The notes under the pieces were generated by a model. That model saw only the letters and a list, made by a program, of their open reading frames with translations. It was not told the origin of the DNA and did not search any database. Shown here piece after piece: positions 44,896 to 52,984 of a stretch of 64,000 bases of DNA (the first letter of the stretch is position 1; the number at the start of each line of letters is the position of its first letter). The DNA is from Planctomycetaceae bacterium (GTDB lineage Bacteria > Planctomycetota > Planctomycetia > Planctomycetales > Planctomycetaceae): NCBI GenBank assembly GCA_019636285.1, contig JAHBXV010000010.1, forward strand, positions 62,001 through 126,000. The letters are read 5' to 3'. The position numbers and the translations under genes are program-made.

Positions 44896-46431
44896 CTACG
44901 GCTTGAGGTGGAATCCGCTGATGCCCCAGATCGTGACAGCCGAGCCAGCCGTCTGCACGACGGTCAACGCGAGGAGCACACCGCGCGAGCCTGACACGCC
45001 CAATCCACGTCCGATAGCGATACCAACCAGGTAGCCGCACCAGGGAGTCAGAAGCAGCCATAACCGGGCCGCTTCGCCCGAGTTTTTACCAGACAGCCAC
45101 AAGAGGACCATCGTCGTCGCCAGCGCGGCCGCGACCAGCGTCGACCAATCTCGCGCCGTGGGAAGTCCGCGGAAAGCCGTCGCCGCTCCGGACACCGCGA
45201 GGACCGCGCAGGGCAGCCCCAGCGAGATCGCGAACTCGATCGGGTTGACGACCCGCCACAGCCACCCGGTGCGGGGGTATTCGCCGTAGAAGCCGGCGTG
45301 ATTGCGGTAATTGAGCCACCAGACTTCGGCCAGATTGAGGCCGGTCGCCGCCCAGAGCCCGACCGAGAGGAGCACAAATGCGGCTGCCCCGGTCCCGACC
45401 ATGACCAGCAATTCGCGAAGCGTCGGGCCATCGTCGGGGCGTTTCCAGGCAACCAGCCCAACTAGGAGGAAGAGCGCCGCCGCGACCGGCAGGAAGGCGA
45501 GGCTGAACTGCATGGCCAGCCATAAGACAACCGCGCCGGCGACGCTCCAGGCAATCGAGCGACGGCGCAGTGCCGAAACCCCGCAGTAGACAAGCAGCAT
45601 CGACGGCAGCGTGAAGGCGGCATCCGACTTCGGGAGGAAAATCGCGAGCGACGGGACCGTGATCCAGAGTCCGCAGGCCCACCACGCGGCCATCGGATTC
45701 AGTTCGACACGTCGCAGGGTCAGGTACAACGGAATGATGGTCAGAACGACGCAGCCAACGGCCACCAGATAGGCCAGCCACAGGACCGCGCGCTGCCGGG
45801 GGTCGAACGATGGCATGCCCGAGGAGAGGGAGTTGCCAGCGACGACGTCCGAGGCTTCATGGAACGACTCCGGGGCCAGTTCCAGCACCGCACCGGCCGC
45901 GCCGGGAAATGTTTCGCACGCGGCCATGATTCCGCGAAACAGGAGAAACAGGCCAGGAGGATGCGTGCCGACGTGCAGGACATCGCCCTCGCGCATCCAG
46001 TCGGCGTACCCTCGAAAGAATGCGTCGAGCGACTCATCGCGGCGCCGCATCTCGAAGTAATAGCCCGACGAGTTCGGGTAGTAGAGGACAAAGGGGACTT
46101 TGTCGTGCCGCTGCCCGACGGGCGCGGATTCCTGCACCGCGAAGAACCAGACGCCACCCGCGAGGATCAGGCCAGTCAGCGCCAATGCCTCGCGGCCCGC
46201 CGACGGCGATCCTGCAAGAAGCCGATCGCCTCCCGCCAGCGTCCCAACCAGGAACGCGGCCGGCAGAACCAGGAGGATGGCGTTCCAAGGGGCATCCGGT
46301 CCCGGGAAACCGCGCTCCCAGGTCCATTCGCCGGGAATCCCGAGCGGGAGACTCGTTCCCCAGATGATCCCCAGCGCGACGAGCGACAGCAGCCCGCCGC
46401 CCCACAAGCATCGCGCGAGGTGTCCGCTCAT
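44896..46431 (-). CDS. Polytopic membrane protein, possible glycosyltransferase-like
   Basis: The 511-residue protein has about eleven membrane segments (VLWLAYLVAVGCVVLTIIPL; LLVMVGTGAAAFVLLSVGLW; GYLVGIAIGRGL). A large periplasmic loop (FVLYYPNSSGYYFEMRRRDE; HVGTHPPGLFLLFRGI) follows the first segments, a layout seen in lipid-linked sugar transferases of the PMT/ArnT kind, but I see no secure catalytic motif. Function unknown. The palindrome island lies immediately upstream. Confidence 0.65.
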   Translation of the reverse strand: MSGHLARCLWGGGLLSLVALGIIWGTSLPLGIPGEWTWERGFPGPDAPWNAILLVLPAAFLVGTLAGGDRLLAGSPSAGREALALTGLILAGGVWFFAVQESAPVGQRHDKVPFVLYYPNSSGYYFEMRRRDESLDAFFRGYADWMREGDVLHVGTHPPGLFLLFRGIMAACETFPGAAGAVLELAPESFHEASDVVAGNSLSSGMPSFDPRQRAVLWLAYLVAVGCVVLTIIPLYLTLRRVELNPMAAWWACGLWITVPSLAIFLPKSDAAFTLPSMLLVYCGVSALRRRSIAWSVAGAVVLWLAMQFSLAFLPVAAALFLLVGLVAWKRPDDGPTLRELLVMVGTGAAAFVLLSVGLWAATGLNLAEVWWLNYRNHAGFYGEYPRTGWLWRVVNPIEFAISLGLPCAVLAVSGAATAFRGLPTARDWSTLVAAALATTMVLLWLSGKNSGEAARLWLLLTPWCGYLVGIAIGRGLGVSGSRGVLLALTVVQTAGSAVTIWGISGFHLKP

Positions 46432-46471
46432 GAGTGCATCAACAACGCGTTTCCAGTCTCTCGTTCCCGGA

Positions 46472-46542
46472 GCCCCACGAAAATCAGGCTACTCGGGCGG
46501 GGTGTTTCTGGGCTTTTGTCCAAAAAATGGAGACAAACTGTC
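46472..46542. repeat. Diverged direct repeat, copy A (71 bp)
   Basis: This stretch and 46800-46870 align without gaps, roughly 70 percent identical by eye, sharing CACGAAAATCAGG / CATGAAAATAAGG starts and ACAAAC/ACAAAT ends. The two copies flank the large palindromes. Confidence 0.6.
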
Positions 46543-46565
46543 AAACGAGAACTTTCAATTCCTCC

Positions 46566-46580
46566 GATGCCGTAGGCATC
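46566..46580. repeat. Short hairpin GATGCC-GTA-GGCATC
   Basis: Perfect 6-bp stem with a 3-base loop, directly before the outer arm of the island. Confidence 0.6.
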
Positions 46581-46581
46581 G

Positions 46582-46760
46582 AAGAGGGTAGCCGTGGGTC
46601 GCGCAGCGCACCCACGGTAAACTGGACGTTTTCGAGAGATCTCGACCCCCAGCGGGGGTCGCAGACATGCGTTTCTGCGACCCCCGCTGGGGGTCGGAAG
46701 AAAGTTTTTAAGGGCGATTCCGGACCGTGGGTGCGCTACGCGACCCACGGCTACCCTCTT
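46582..46760. repeat. Large inverted repeat, 36-bp arms, enclosing a second one
   Basis: Arms 46582-46617 and 46725-46760 match as reverse complements with one mismatch. Each arm folds by itself: CCGTGGGT (46592-46599) pairs with ACCCACGG (46610-46617). Inside lies the inverted repeat at 46643-46696. No ORF with a known protein is present. Confidence 0.9.
46643..46696. repeat. Inner inverted repeat, 23-bp perfect arms
   Basis: Arms 46643-46665 and 46674-46696 are perfect complements with an 8-base centre. Each arm is also a hairpin: CGACCCCC-AGC-GGGGGTCG. Confidence 0.9.
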
Positions 46761-46777
46761 TGACCGCTTCGCGGTCA
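46761..46777. repeat. Short hairpin TGACCGC-TTC-GCGGTCA
   Basis: Perfect 7-bp stem with a 3-base loop next to the right outer arm. Confidence 0.7.
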
Positions 46778-46799
46778 GAAAATTGCAATTGTTCCAAAA

Positions 46800-46870
46800 C
46801 TCCCATGAAAATAAGGCGACAGGGGGCGTGATATGTCGGGTCTTCCGTTCAAAAGCTGGTGACAAATTTT
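46800..46870. repeat. Diverged direct repeat, copy B (71 bp)
   Basis: Partner of copy A at 46472-46542, in the same orientation on the other side of the palindromes. Confidence 0.6.
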
Positions 46871-46951
46871 CATTCGCAGCGCCGACAGCCGGTCATGATG
46901 CCTCCGCCTGGGAACGCCGCTTCCAGAGGTTCTGCTTCGACTGTCGCAGAC

Positions 46952-47000
46952 GAGGCGGAGCCTCCGTAGAGAATGTTCCCAGGCCGAGGAGCCTGGGAAC
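46952..47000. repeat. Two further hairpins (GAGGC-GGA-GCCTC; GTTCCCAGGC pair)
   Basis: GAGGC (46952-46956) pairs with GCCTC (46960-46964) around GGA. GTTCCCAGGC (46975-46984) is the perfect complement of GCCTGGGAAC (46991-47000) around a 6-base centre; a partial third copy, CGCCTGGGAACG, lies near 46905-46920. Confidence 0.7.
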
Positions 47001-47016
47001 GAGAAGATGAAAGGCA

Positions 47017-47049
47017 CACTGGCGGAGCCAGTGGCACCCGAAAGGGTGC
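47017..47049. repeat. CACTGGC hairpin (copy 3, single arm) and a GAAA-loop hairpin
   Basis: CACTGGC-GGA-GCCAGTG at 47017-47033 is a single-arm variant of the CACTGGC family. Directly after it GCACCC-GAAA-GGGTGC (47034-47049) forms a second stem just beyond the metalloprotease gene stop at 47064; on that strand it could serve as a terminator. Confidence 0.75.
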
Positions 47050-47063
47050 GCCATGACGGAGCA

Positions 47064-49682
47064 TTAGAACCCGAGCAGCAGGAGGCCGCCAGCCGCCGCG
47101 GGCTTCGCGTATGGCGCCGTCAGGTAACGGTTGATCTGTTCCTTGAGATCGGTCAGGTGGGCTCGCGAGTAATCATCGAGTTTCAGGTCTTCCTTCGCGA
47201 GCGCGGCAGCGATCTTGTCGGAAATCCCCTGAAGGTGCATGCGAGCCAGTGACTGCGCGTCCTTCGGACCGACTTTCCCATCGACGGCCATCGGTCCCAG
47301 CCGATCCACCAGATTCCGCTGCAAATTGCGGCGGTAGCTGGCCACGAAGGGCTTGCGATCGGTGTACTCGCCGGCGGCCGGTTCCTTCACTTCCGAGAAA
47401 ACCGCGTCGACAATCAGCCGGAAGTGCTCGGCGAGCGTGTAGGCGTCGGCATCGGCCTTCACCTTCATTTCGTTATCGAGCAAACGCTCCAGGGTCACGC
47501 CGCCCATCAATTGCGACAGGATGCGGTCCTGCCACATTCCCACCTGGCCATGAACGGGGTAGTCGACGCGCGACGGAGAACTGATCCCCCAGTGCGACCA
47601 CCGCGTGGCCATCAGCGAGTTGAGCACGTCCGGCGCGTAATCGGGAGCCGCCAACGCCGTGCTCGCCAGAATCTTCATGGCTGCCCGCTGCTGTTCGGCG
47701 GAGATCGGCTCGAAGGGCGTCCGGTTCTCGGCGTCTCCCTTGTGGTCGCGACGAACGCTGATCCCGCCGGGAATCTTGGCGGCAAACAAGGCGGTCCGCC
47801 AGAATTCCGATTGCAGGATTCCAAACGCCTGGCGGGCGCGCTGATAGCCGTCTCCATCCTTAACCGTCTTCTCGACGACCTTCGGCATCAGTTCATTCAC
47901 GATTTTGGACTGCCGCTCGGCGTAGGCGATCGGATCCTTCCCCAGATCGAACAGCGTCGCCAGCGGATCGGGGTGGCTGCTGCCGCGAGCATCTTCATCG
48001 GTGGCATAGTCGTGACCCGGTTCGCCACTGCGGGCGGCGATCTTGGCCAGCTCGGCTTTTTCGTCGCCCGAAATGACCTTGTAACCGTATTCGATGGCCC
48101 AGTAGTCGTACGGGCCGATGGTCTTCGTGAAGAACGCACCCTGTTTGCCACCCGGCGCGCAGATGTTGGACGGTGCATAGTCCATCACGCTGGCGACCGT
48201 CGCGTCGCCATGCTTATCCGGATCCGAAAGTTCATCCAGCGTCTTCCAGGTACTGGCCTTGAAGTTGTGCCGCAACCCCAGCGTATGGCCGACTTCGTGC
48301 ATGACGACTTCTTTCAACGCCTGATGCACGAACTCCTCGGGGACTTCTCCCTTCTCGCTGAGCAGATCCTGGGCCGCGAAGGCGGCGGCGGCGAAGCCCA
48401 TCTGCTGCTGCATTCCCACGCTCAGGCTGCACGCGGCGCGATGGCTGTCGCGGACGAGGAACGGCAGAGATTCCGCGGGGGACTCTTCACCCAGCAGACG
48501 CGAAATCGCCTGGGGCGTGAACGTCTCGTAGTCGTGCTTCCACGAGCGAAGGAAGCTGGCATCGAAGATGATGTCCGCGTCGAGGATCTGCCCCGTCAGT
48601 GGATTCACTCGCGACGGCCCCATCGCGAAGCCGGCTTCGGCCGTGATCCAGCGGAAAAAGTTGTAGTTCACATCTTCCGGGTCCTTCGTGTCTTCGTCCG
48701 ACTGGTATTCGACCTGAATCGCGTTGGCGAAACCAAGCTTCTCGAAGGCCTTGTTCCACTCGGAAATGCCTTCCCAGACCGTGGCCCGCAACCGCACGGG
48801 CACCGTCTTTTCGATGTAGAACTTGATCGGCTTGACCGGAGGAGACACCTTCAGCGACGGGTCTTTTTTCTGCAGATCCCACCGCGTGACGTACCGCACG
48901 AAGTTCTCATCGTCCGTCAAGTCGGTGAAGTCTTTCGTCACGACGAGGAAGTAGCCAATCCGGTCGTCCGCGATGCGAGGCTTGTATCCCGAGGACGGCA
49001 ACTTGCTGATGCTGTAGTGGACCGTCACCTGCATGCCGCGCCCGTCGGCGACGGTGTCGGGGGCTCCGCGATTGGGGGGCGTCGAATAGACCGCATTGAT
49101 CTGCAATTCGACGTTGTCGGTGAACGACTTGACGCTGGCGACCGTCGAACGATCCATGGCGAAACTGGCACCCAGGTATTGGCCAATCTGCTCGTCGTCG
49201 CTCAGAAACACGCGCGTCATGTCGACCAGTTGGCCGCCGGGCGTTTCGGTGACGATCGGGAGGGCGTAGAGCACGCTGTCGGTGTAAGCCAGCTTGACCG
49301 CATTGGCTTCCGGCGAGCCCGCCTTGGCCTTGAAACGCACGTTCTTCCGCAGGACGTGCATCTTGTCGCCCACCTTGCGGAACGACCACAGCACGTCGTC
49401 GCCCCAGGTCATTCCGCCGATCACCATCCCCTGGCTGACCCCGCGGGCAATCGAGCTGAGCATCAGGAAGTCGGTGTTCTGCTGGCTGTTCTTCAGGTCG
49501 ACCAGGATCTGCTGGTCCTTGAAGTAGACCGTCCATAACCCGTCCGCCTTCTTGGCGTCCTTGATCGCCAGTTCGAACTTCGAGGGTGTTTTGGCGGCTT
49601 CCTGAGCGGAGGCCGGACTGGTTCCCAAAAGACCCCAACCAGCCGACAAGCAAACGGCAAGCAGCGTGACGACTCGTGACAT
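47064..49682 (-). CDS. Secreted zinc metalloprotease, metzincin-like
   Basis: The 872-residue protein has a signal peptide (VTLLAVCLSAGWGLLGTSPA). The zinc site HEVGHTLGLRH spans residues 462-472 (H-E-x-x-H-x-x-G-x-x-H) and VMDYAP gives a Met-turn. A preceding beta-rich region (KKADGLWTVYFKDQQILVDL) and WKHDYETFTP match the large zinc-dependent metalloproteases with DUF5117/DUF5118 domains. It likely degrades external protein. Its start follows GAGGAG. It faces away from the next gene and ends at the palindrome island. Confidence 0.9.
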   Translation of the reverse strand: MSRVVTLLAVCLSAGWGLLGTSPASAQEAAKTPSKFELAIKDAKKADGLWTVYFKDQQILVDLKNSQQNTDFLMLSSIARGVSQGMVIGGMTWGDDVLWSFRKVGDKMHVLRKNVRFKAKAGSPEANAVKLAYTDSVLYALPIVTETPGGQLVDMTRVFLSDDEQIGQYLGASFAMDRSTVASVKSFTDNVELQINAVYSTPPNRGAPDTVADGRGMQVTVHYSISKLPSSGYKPRIADDRIGYFLVVTKDFTDLTDDENFVRYVTRWDLQKKDPSLKVSPPVKPIKFYIEKTVPVRLRATVWEGISEWNKAFEKLGFANAIQVEYQSDEDTKDPEDVNYNFFRWITAEAGFAMGPSRVNPLTGQILDADIIFDASFLRSWKHDYETFTPQAISRLLGEESPAESLPFLVRDSHRAACSLSVGMQQQMGFAAAAFAAQDLLSEKGEVPEEFVHQALKEVVMHEVGHTLGLRHNFKASTWKTLDELSDPDKHGDATVASVMDYAPSNICAPGGKQGAFFTKTIGPYDYWAIEYGYKVISGDEKAELAKIAARSGEPGHDYATDEDARGSSHPDPLATLFDLGKDPIAYAERQSKIVNELMPKVVEKTVKDGDGYQRARQAFGILQSEFWRTALFAAKIPGGISVRRDHKGDAENRTPFEPISAEQQRAAMKILASTALAAPDYAPDVLNSLMATRWSHWGISSPSRVDYPVHGQVGMWQDRILSQLMGGVTLERLLDNEMKVKADADAYTLAEHFRLIVDAVFSEVKEPAAGEYTDRKPFVASYRRNLQRNLVDRLGPMAVDGKVGPKDAQSLARMHLQGISDKIAAALAKEDLKLDDYSRAHLTDLKEQINRYLTAPYAKPAAAGGLLLLGF

Positions 49683-50214
49683 GGACTTAACACTCCTCTT
49701 GGCACCAGCGATGCGGTCACGCAGTCTCTGGACGGCCCCAATGACTCATTTCCAAACGATCGCGGCGATGACAACCCGTTCCCCGGGGCTCGTTCGCGAC
49801 GACAGGTTCCGACGATCGATGAATCCAGTTCTCCGAATTTCAGGGGTTAGAGCCATGGCAACACTTCTTCCGCCCGTACCGGCGGCGAACTTCGCCAAGC
49901 CTTCCCATTATGGCGCGCAAACTTGAAGGAATACACGGTCACCTTCACAAAATCCGTGAGTTCCCAGCCAGTCGCGCGGGGCGTAACGCCCGTTCCCCCG
50001 TACTTCCACTACGCACGGGGGTTTCCCCCCGCTGAACAATTCGAGGGAATTTGTGAAGACCCGGAACCGCCAGCCCCAATCGGTTTCCAAAAAAAGGCCC
50101 CCGGAGGCCGCGTCTGATCGGTAACAGTTGGCGGCTGGCGATGCCTAGAATGGCAAGTGCCGGCGGGATGCCCGCGCTCGAACTCGTCCCGCTGGGCCCC
50201 CTCTTTTTCCGGAA
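49683..50214. other. Gene-free stretch between metalloprotease and pseudopilin-tail genes
   Basis: Divergent promoter region with no supported ORF. On the minus strand a CATAAT box lies near 49905 and could serve the metalloprotease gene. CCCCCGT and ACGGGGG near 49996-50021 can pair. A short ORF at 49666-49926 has no recognisable features. Confidence 0.4.
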
Positions 50215-51816
50215 ATGCAGGTTCCCATGCTCCTTCTCGCCGTCCGCAAATCGGTTGAATTCGCACGGTTTCGTTGCTCGGCCCGGCTTAGGTTCGCGTG
50301 GTGCCCCCTGGTGGTGCTGATTGCTGGTAGCAGTCTGATACGACCGGCAACGAGCCAGGACGCCGCCCCCCCTAAGCCGGTGCTTGTCGAACCCAGGATT
50401 CCGGATTACCTGACTGGCGAATTCCGCGCGCTGAACGAACGGCTGTCGAAGGATATTAACCCCTCCGAAAACATGGCGGTCGATCTCGTGCAACTGTTTG
50501 GCCCCGACGTGTTCGAGTTTGTCCTGCGCCGCGATTCGCTGGCGATGCTGGGAATTGAATCGCTGCCCGACAGTCCGCGATTTCAATACCCCCGGGATTT
50601 CGTCGCGGCGAAATATCCCGACCTCGAACCGATCGAAAAGGAAATTCGCGCGATCGAACTGGACGAATTGCTCGTTCAATCGGGCGAACAGCTCTGGACC
50701 GCCGAGACCTTTCCCGAGTTGTTCGAACTGCACCAGGCCAACGCAGCCGCGCTCGATTTTCTGGTCGCGGCCTCCCGAAAGCCCCATTACTATGCTCCTC
50801 TGCTGTCGGAGGAAGCTCCCGCGCGCATTCTTTCCGCTTCGGTCACCATCGAGCGGCGGCTGCCTTACCTGGCCCGGCACCTTGCCTCGCGAGCTCTCTT
50901 GAGATTCGCCGCCGGCCAGACTGGCCCGGCACTGGATGACATTTTCGCCGGTCGCCGAATTGCCCTGGCCCTCGCGAACGGTTCCCCGCTCGATATTTCG
51001 ATCGTCAAGGCGCAGTCGATCGATGCGTTCCTGCATCGGGCGGTCTCGGTGATGGCTCAGTCGGATGCGATGACGGCTGAGTTCGCTCGCGAGTACCTGA
51101 AGCGCGATGCCGAGTTGTCTTCGCTGCCCATCGCGAGCACGTCCGCGGATATCGGCGAACGGGCGATTCTCCGGTGGGAGCTATCACTCCTGCAAAGCGA
51201 CACGGGATCGCTCCACGAGTTCTTCGAGCTCCCCGACGACAAGGAGTTCGAGGCACTGAAAAAGGCCCCACTTTCGGACATTCGGTGGGACGAAGCCTTG
51301 AAAGAAGCTGATGCCCAGCAGGATCGTTTTGTCGCGGCGCTGGCGGAGCGCGATCGCGAGAAGCAGGCCAAACTTTTTGACGAACTCGATCGTGACCACG
51401 TCGCCTGGAATGAATCGGTCGACAAGCGAACGCAGGAAATTGCGGAATCGCTGAAGAAAGACACGCTCGCGGCCAGCCGCTGGATTGGCGAAACGCTGGC
51501 CCAGTCGTTGCGTCCGTGGTATCGGCAGCGGCGCGATTCCGACGACCGCGCGCAGGCCCGGCGCGACATGGCCGGCCTGGCCATCGCACTCGCGGCATAC
51601 CGCCTGGAGAAGGGGGCCTATCCGGAAAGTTTGGCTGGACTGTCGCCCGACTACCTTGAGAAGGTTCCCGTCGATCCGCATACCGGAAAACCGCTGGGTT
51701 ACCGTGTTGACGCCGACGGCACCGCAGTCCTGGTTTGCCTGGGAGCCAACCGCCAGGACGATGCGGGGCTGCCGTTCAATGACGACACCATTATCGTCCT
51801 GCCGGCCCGCAAGTAG
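50215..51816 (+). CDS. Secreted protein with pseudopilin-like C-terminal region
   Basis: The 533-residue protein has an N-terminal export signal (AWCPLVVLIAGSSLI), a long helical middle, and a tail close to the GspG pseudopilin consensus: GLAIALAAYRLEKGAYPESL, GLSPDYLEKVPVDPHTGKPL and YRVDADGTAVLVCLGAN. There is no prepilin cleavage site, so it is not itself a pilin. It shares the tail with the 22600-24336 product. A prepilin peptidase gene converges with it 24 bases away. Function unknown. Confidence 0.75.
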   Translation: MQVPMLLLAVRKSVEFARFRCSARLRFAWCPLVVLIAGSSLIRPATSQDAAPPKPVLVEPRIPDYLTGEFRALNERLSKDINPSENMAVDLVQLFGPDVFEFVLRRDSLAMLGIESLPDSPRFQYPRDFVAAKYPDLEPIEKEIRAIELDELLVQSGEQLWTAETFPELFELHQANAAALDFLVAASRKPHYYAPLLSEEAPARILSASVTIERRLPYLARHLASRALLRFAAGQTGPALDDIFAGRRIALALANGSPLDISIVKAQSIDAFLHRAVSVMAQSDAMTAEFAREYLKRDAELSSLPIASTSADIGERAILRWELSLLQSDTGSLHEFFELPDDKEFEALKKAPLSDIRWDEALKEADAQQDRFVAALAERDREKQAKLFDELDRDHVAWNESVDKRTQEIAESLKKDTLAASRWIGETLAQSLRPWYRQRRDSDDRAQARRDMAGLAIALAAYRLEKGAYPESLAGLSPDYLEKVPVDPHTGKPLGYRVDADGTAVLVCLGANRQDDAGLPFNDDTIIVLPARK

Positions 51817-51840
51817 CGGCTGGCGGCAGAGAGACCTGTT

Positions 51841-52800
51841 TCAGGACTGGCTCGCGGGTTCCGAGTTTCCGGGGTGACTCGCGCGACGCGTGGGAATGCG
51901 CCGATAGAGGACGATTCCGCCCGTCAGCACGATAAAGGCGATCGCGGCGATTCCCCCGAGAATCACGAGCGCGACGGGGTCGCTGAACAACTCCCGCGTG
52001 AGCTGCCACAGCCGCGACCAGTTAAACAGGACGACGATGGCCCCGGTTCCCAGAAATGGGCCATAGGGAACATAGGGGACATTCAACAGCCAGCGCAGCG
52101 GCAGGACAAAGACCAGACCGACGACCGGCGCGACAAGAAACGAAAGTACGATGGCCTGCCAGCCCAAAAAGGCGCCAATCATGGCCATGAAGGTGACATC
52201 GCCAAAGCCCATGGCCTGCTGACCAAAAACGCGACCGGCCCCCCAGCGGACGATCGCCGTCAATCCCCCACCGGCCAACAGTCCCGCCAGGCTGCATGAA
52301 AGCCCGTGCAGACGCGGCCAGGTGGAATACCATTCGGGGATGGTCGGCCCGCGCAGACCGGGAATCGCCACGGTCCAGTCGACCCAGAGATGCACGAGCT
52401 GAACATCGCCGATCGCGACCGCGAACCCCAGGGCGATCAGCGAACCCGTCACCGTGATGGCGTCCGGGATGACGAGGCAGTCGAAGTCGATGATGGTGGC
52501 CAGCGCGATGAGCGTGAGCAGGCAGCAGTGATAGTAGAAGCGGGCTTGCAGGCCGAACTCGCCCGGTTGGACTTCGGGGGTTTCCAGGCCGCGGTACTGA
52601 AACGTCAGCACTTGCAGCCCCAAGGCGAGTAGCCACAAGACCGGAGCCGCCAGGACGAGACGCAGCCACTTCCCGGACCGGGGCGTCGCCGGTTTCCCGA
52701 TGAGTCGTCGTTCCGAGTCGATCAAACGACTTAATGCCAACAGCAGCACGACCTGAATGGCGGCAACCGGCAACAAGCCCCAAATCGAAGCCGCGAACAC
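51841..52800 (-). CDS. Prepilin peptidase (A24 family)
   Basis: The 319-residue membrane aspartic protease cleaves and may methylate prepilin-like signal peptides. The two catalytic aspartates lie in IIDFDCLVIPDAIT (residues 103-116) and GFGDVTFMAMIG (around residue 200, the G-x-G-D motif). Eight or so membrane segments (LTLIALATIIDF; VALVILGGIAAIAFIVL) surround them. It has no N-terminal Cys-rich zinc domain, so it is a short-type enzyme. It may process the many DUF1559-type or pseudopilin proteins of planctomycetes. Confidence 0.9.
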   Translation of the reverse strand: MFAASIWGLLPVAAIQVVLLLALSRLIDSERRLIGKPATPRSGKWLRLVLAAPVLWLLALGLQVLTFQYRGLETPEVQPGEFGLQARFYYHCCLLTLIALATIIDFDCLVIPDAITVTGSLIALGFAVAIGDVQLVHLWVDWTVAIPGLRGPTIPEWYSTWPRLHGLSCSLAGLLAGGGLTAIVRWGAGRVFGQQAMGFGDVTFMAMIGAFLGWQAIVLSFLVAPVVGLVFVLPLRWLLNVPYVPYGPFLGTGAIVVLFNWSRLWQLTRELFSDPVALVILGGIAAIAFIVLTGGIVLYRRIPTRRASHPGNSEPASQS

Positions 52801-52879
52801 AGTAACCGCCCCGAGTGCCTACGTTGAAATTCCCGGAGAACGCCCCGACGACCGCGGGGCCTCGCAAAAGCGGGTCCAG

Positions 52880-52918
52880 TGAAAACGAAACGACCCACGG
52901 AAACCAGTCCGTGGGTCG
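52880..52918 (-). terminator. Terminator after the coiled-coil protein gene
   Basis: On the minus strand CGACCCACGG pairs with CCGTGGGTCG (52891-52900 with 52909-52918, 8-base loop) and is followed by TTTCGTTTTC. Confidence 0.75.
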
Positions 52919-52984
52919 CTCGCATTCGGTCGATTTTCGGTCAGGCGGCCGGAACTCCTGAACCGGCTGACAGCGTTCGCCGTC

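Noticed and set aside
46428-47017. ORFs across the palindrome island
   Set aside because: They translate the repeats and resemble each other only because the direct repeats do; no protein family.
47424-49538. 704-residue plus-strand ORF opposite the metalloprotease
   Set aside because: Shadow of a gene with clear HExxH motif and signal peptide on the other strand.
49666-49926. 86-residue ORF in the divergent promoter region
   Set aside because: No signal, domain or ribosome site; lies across promoter sequence.
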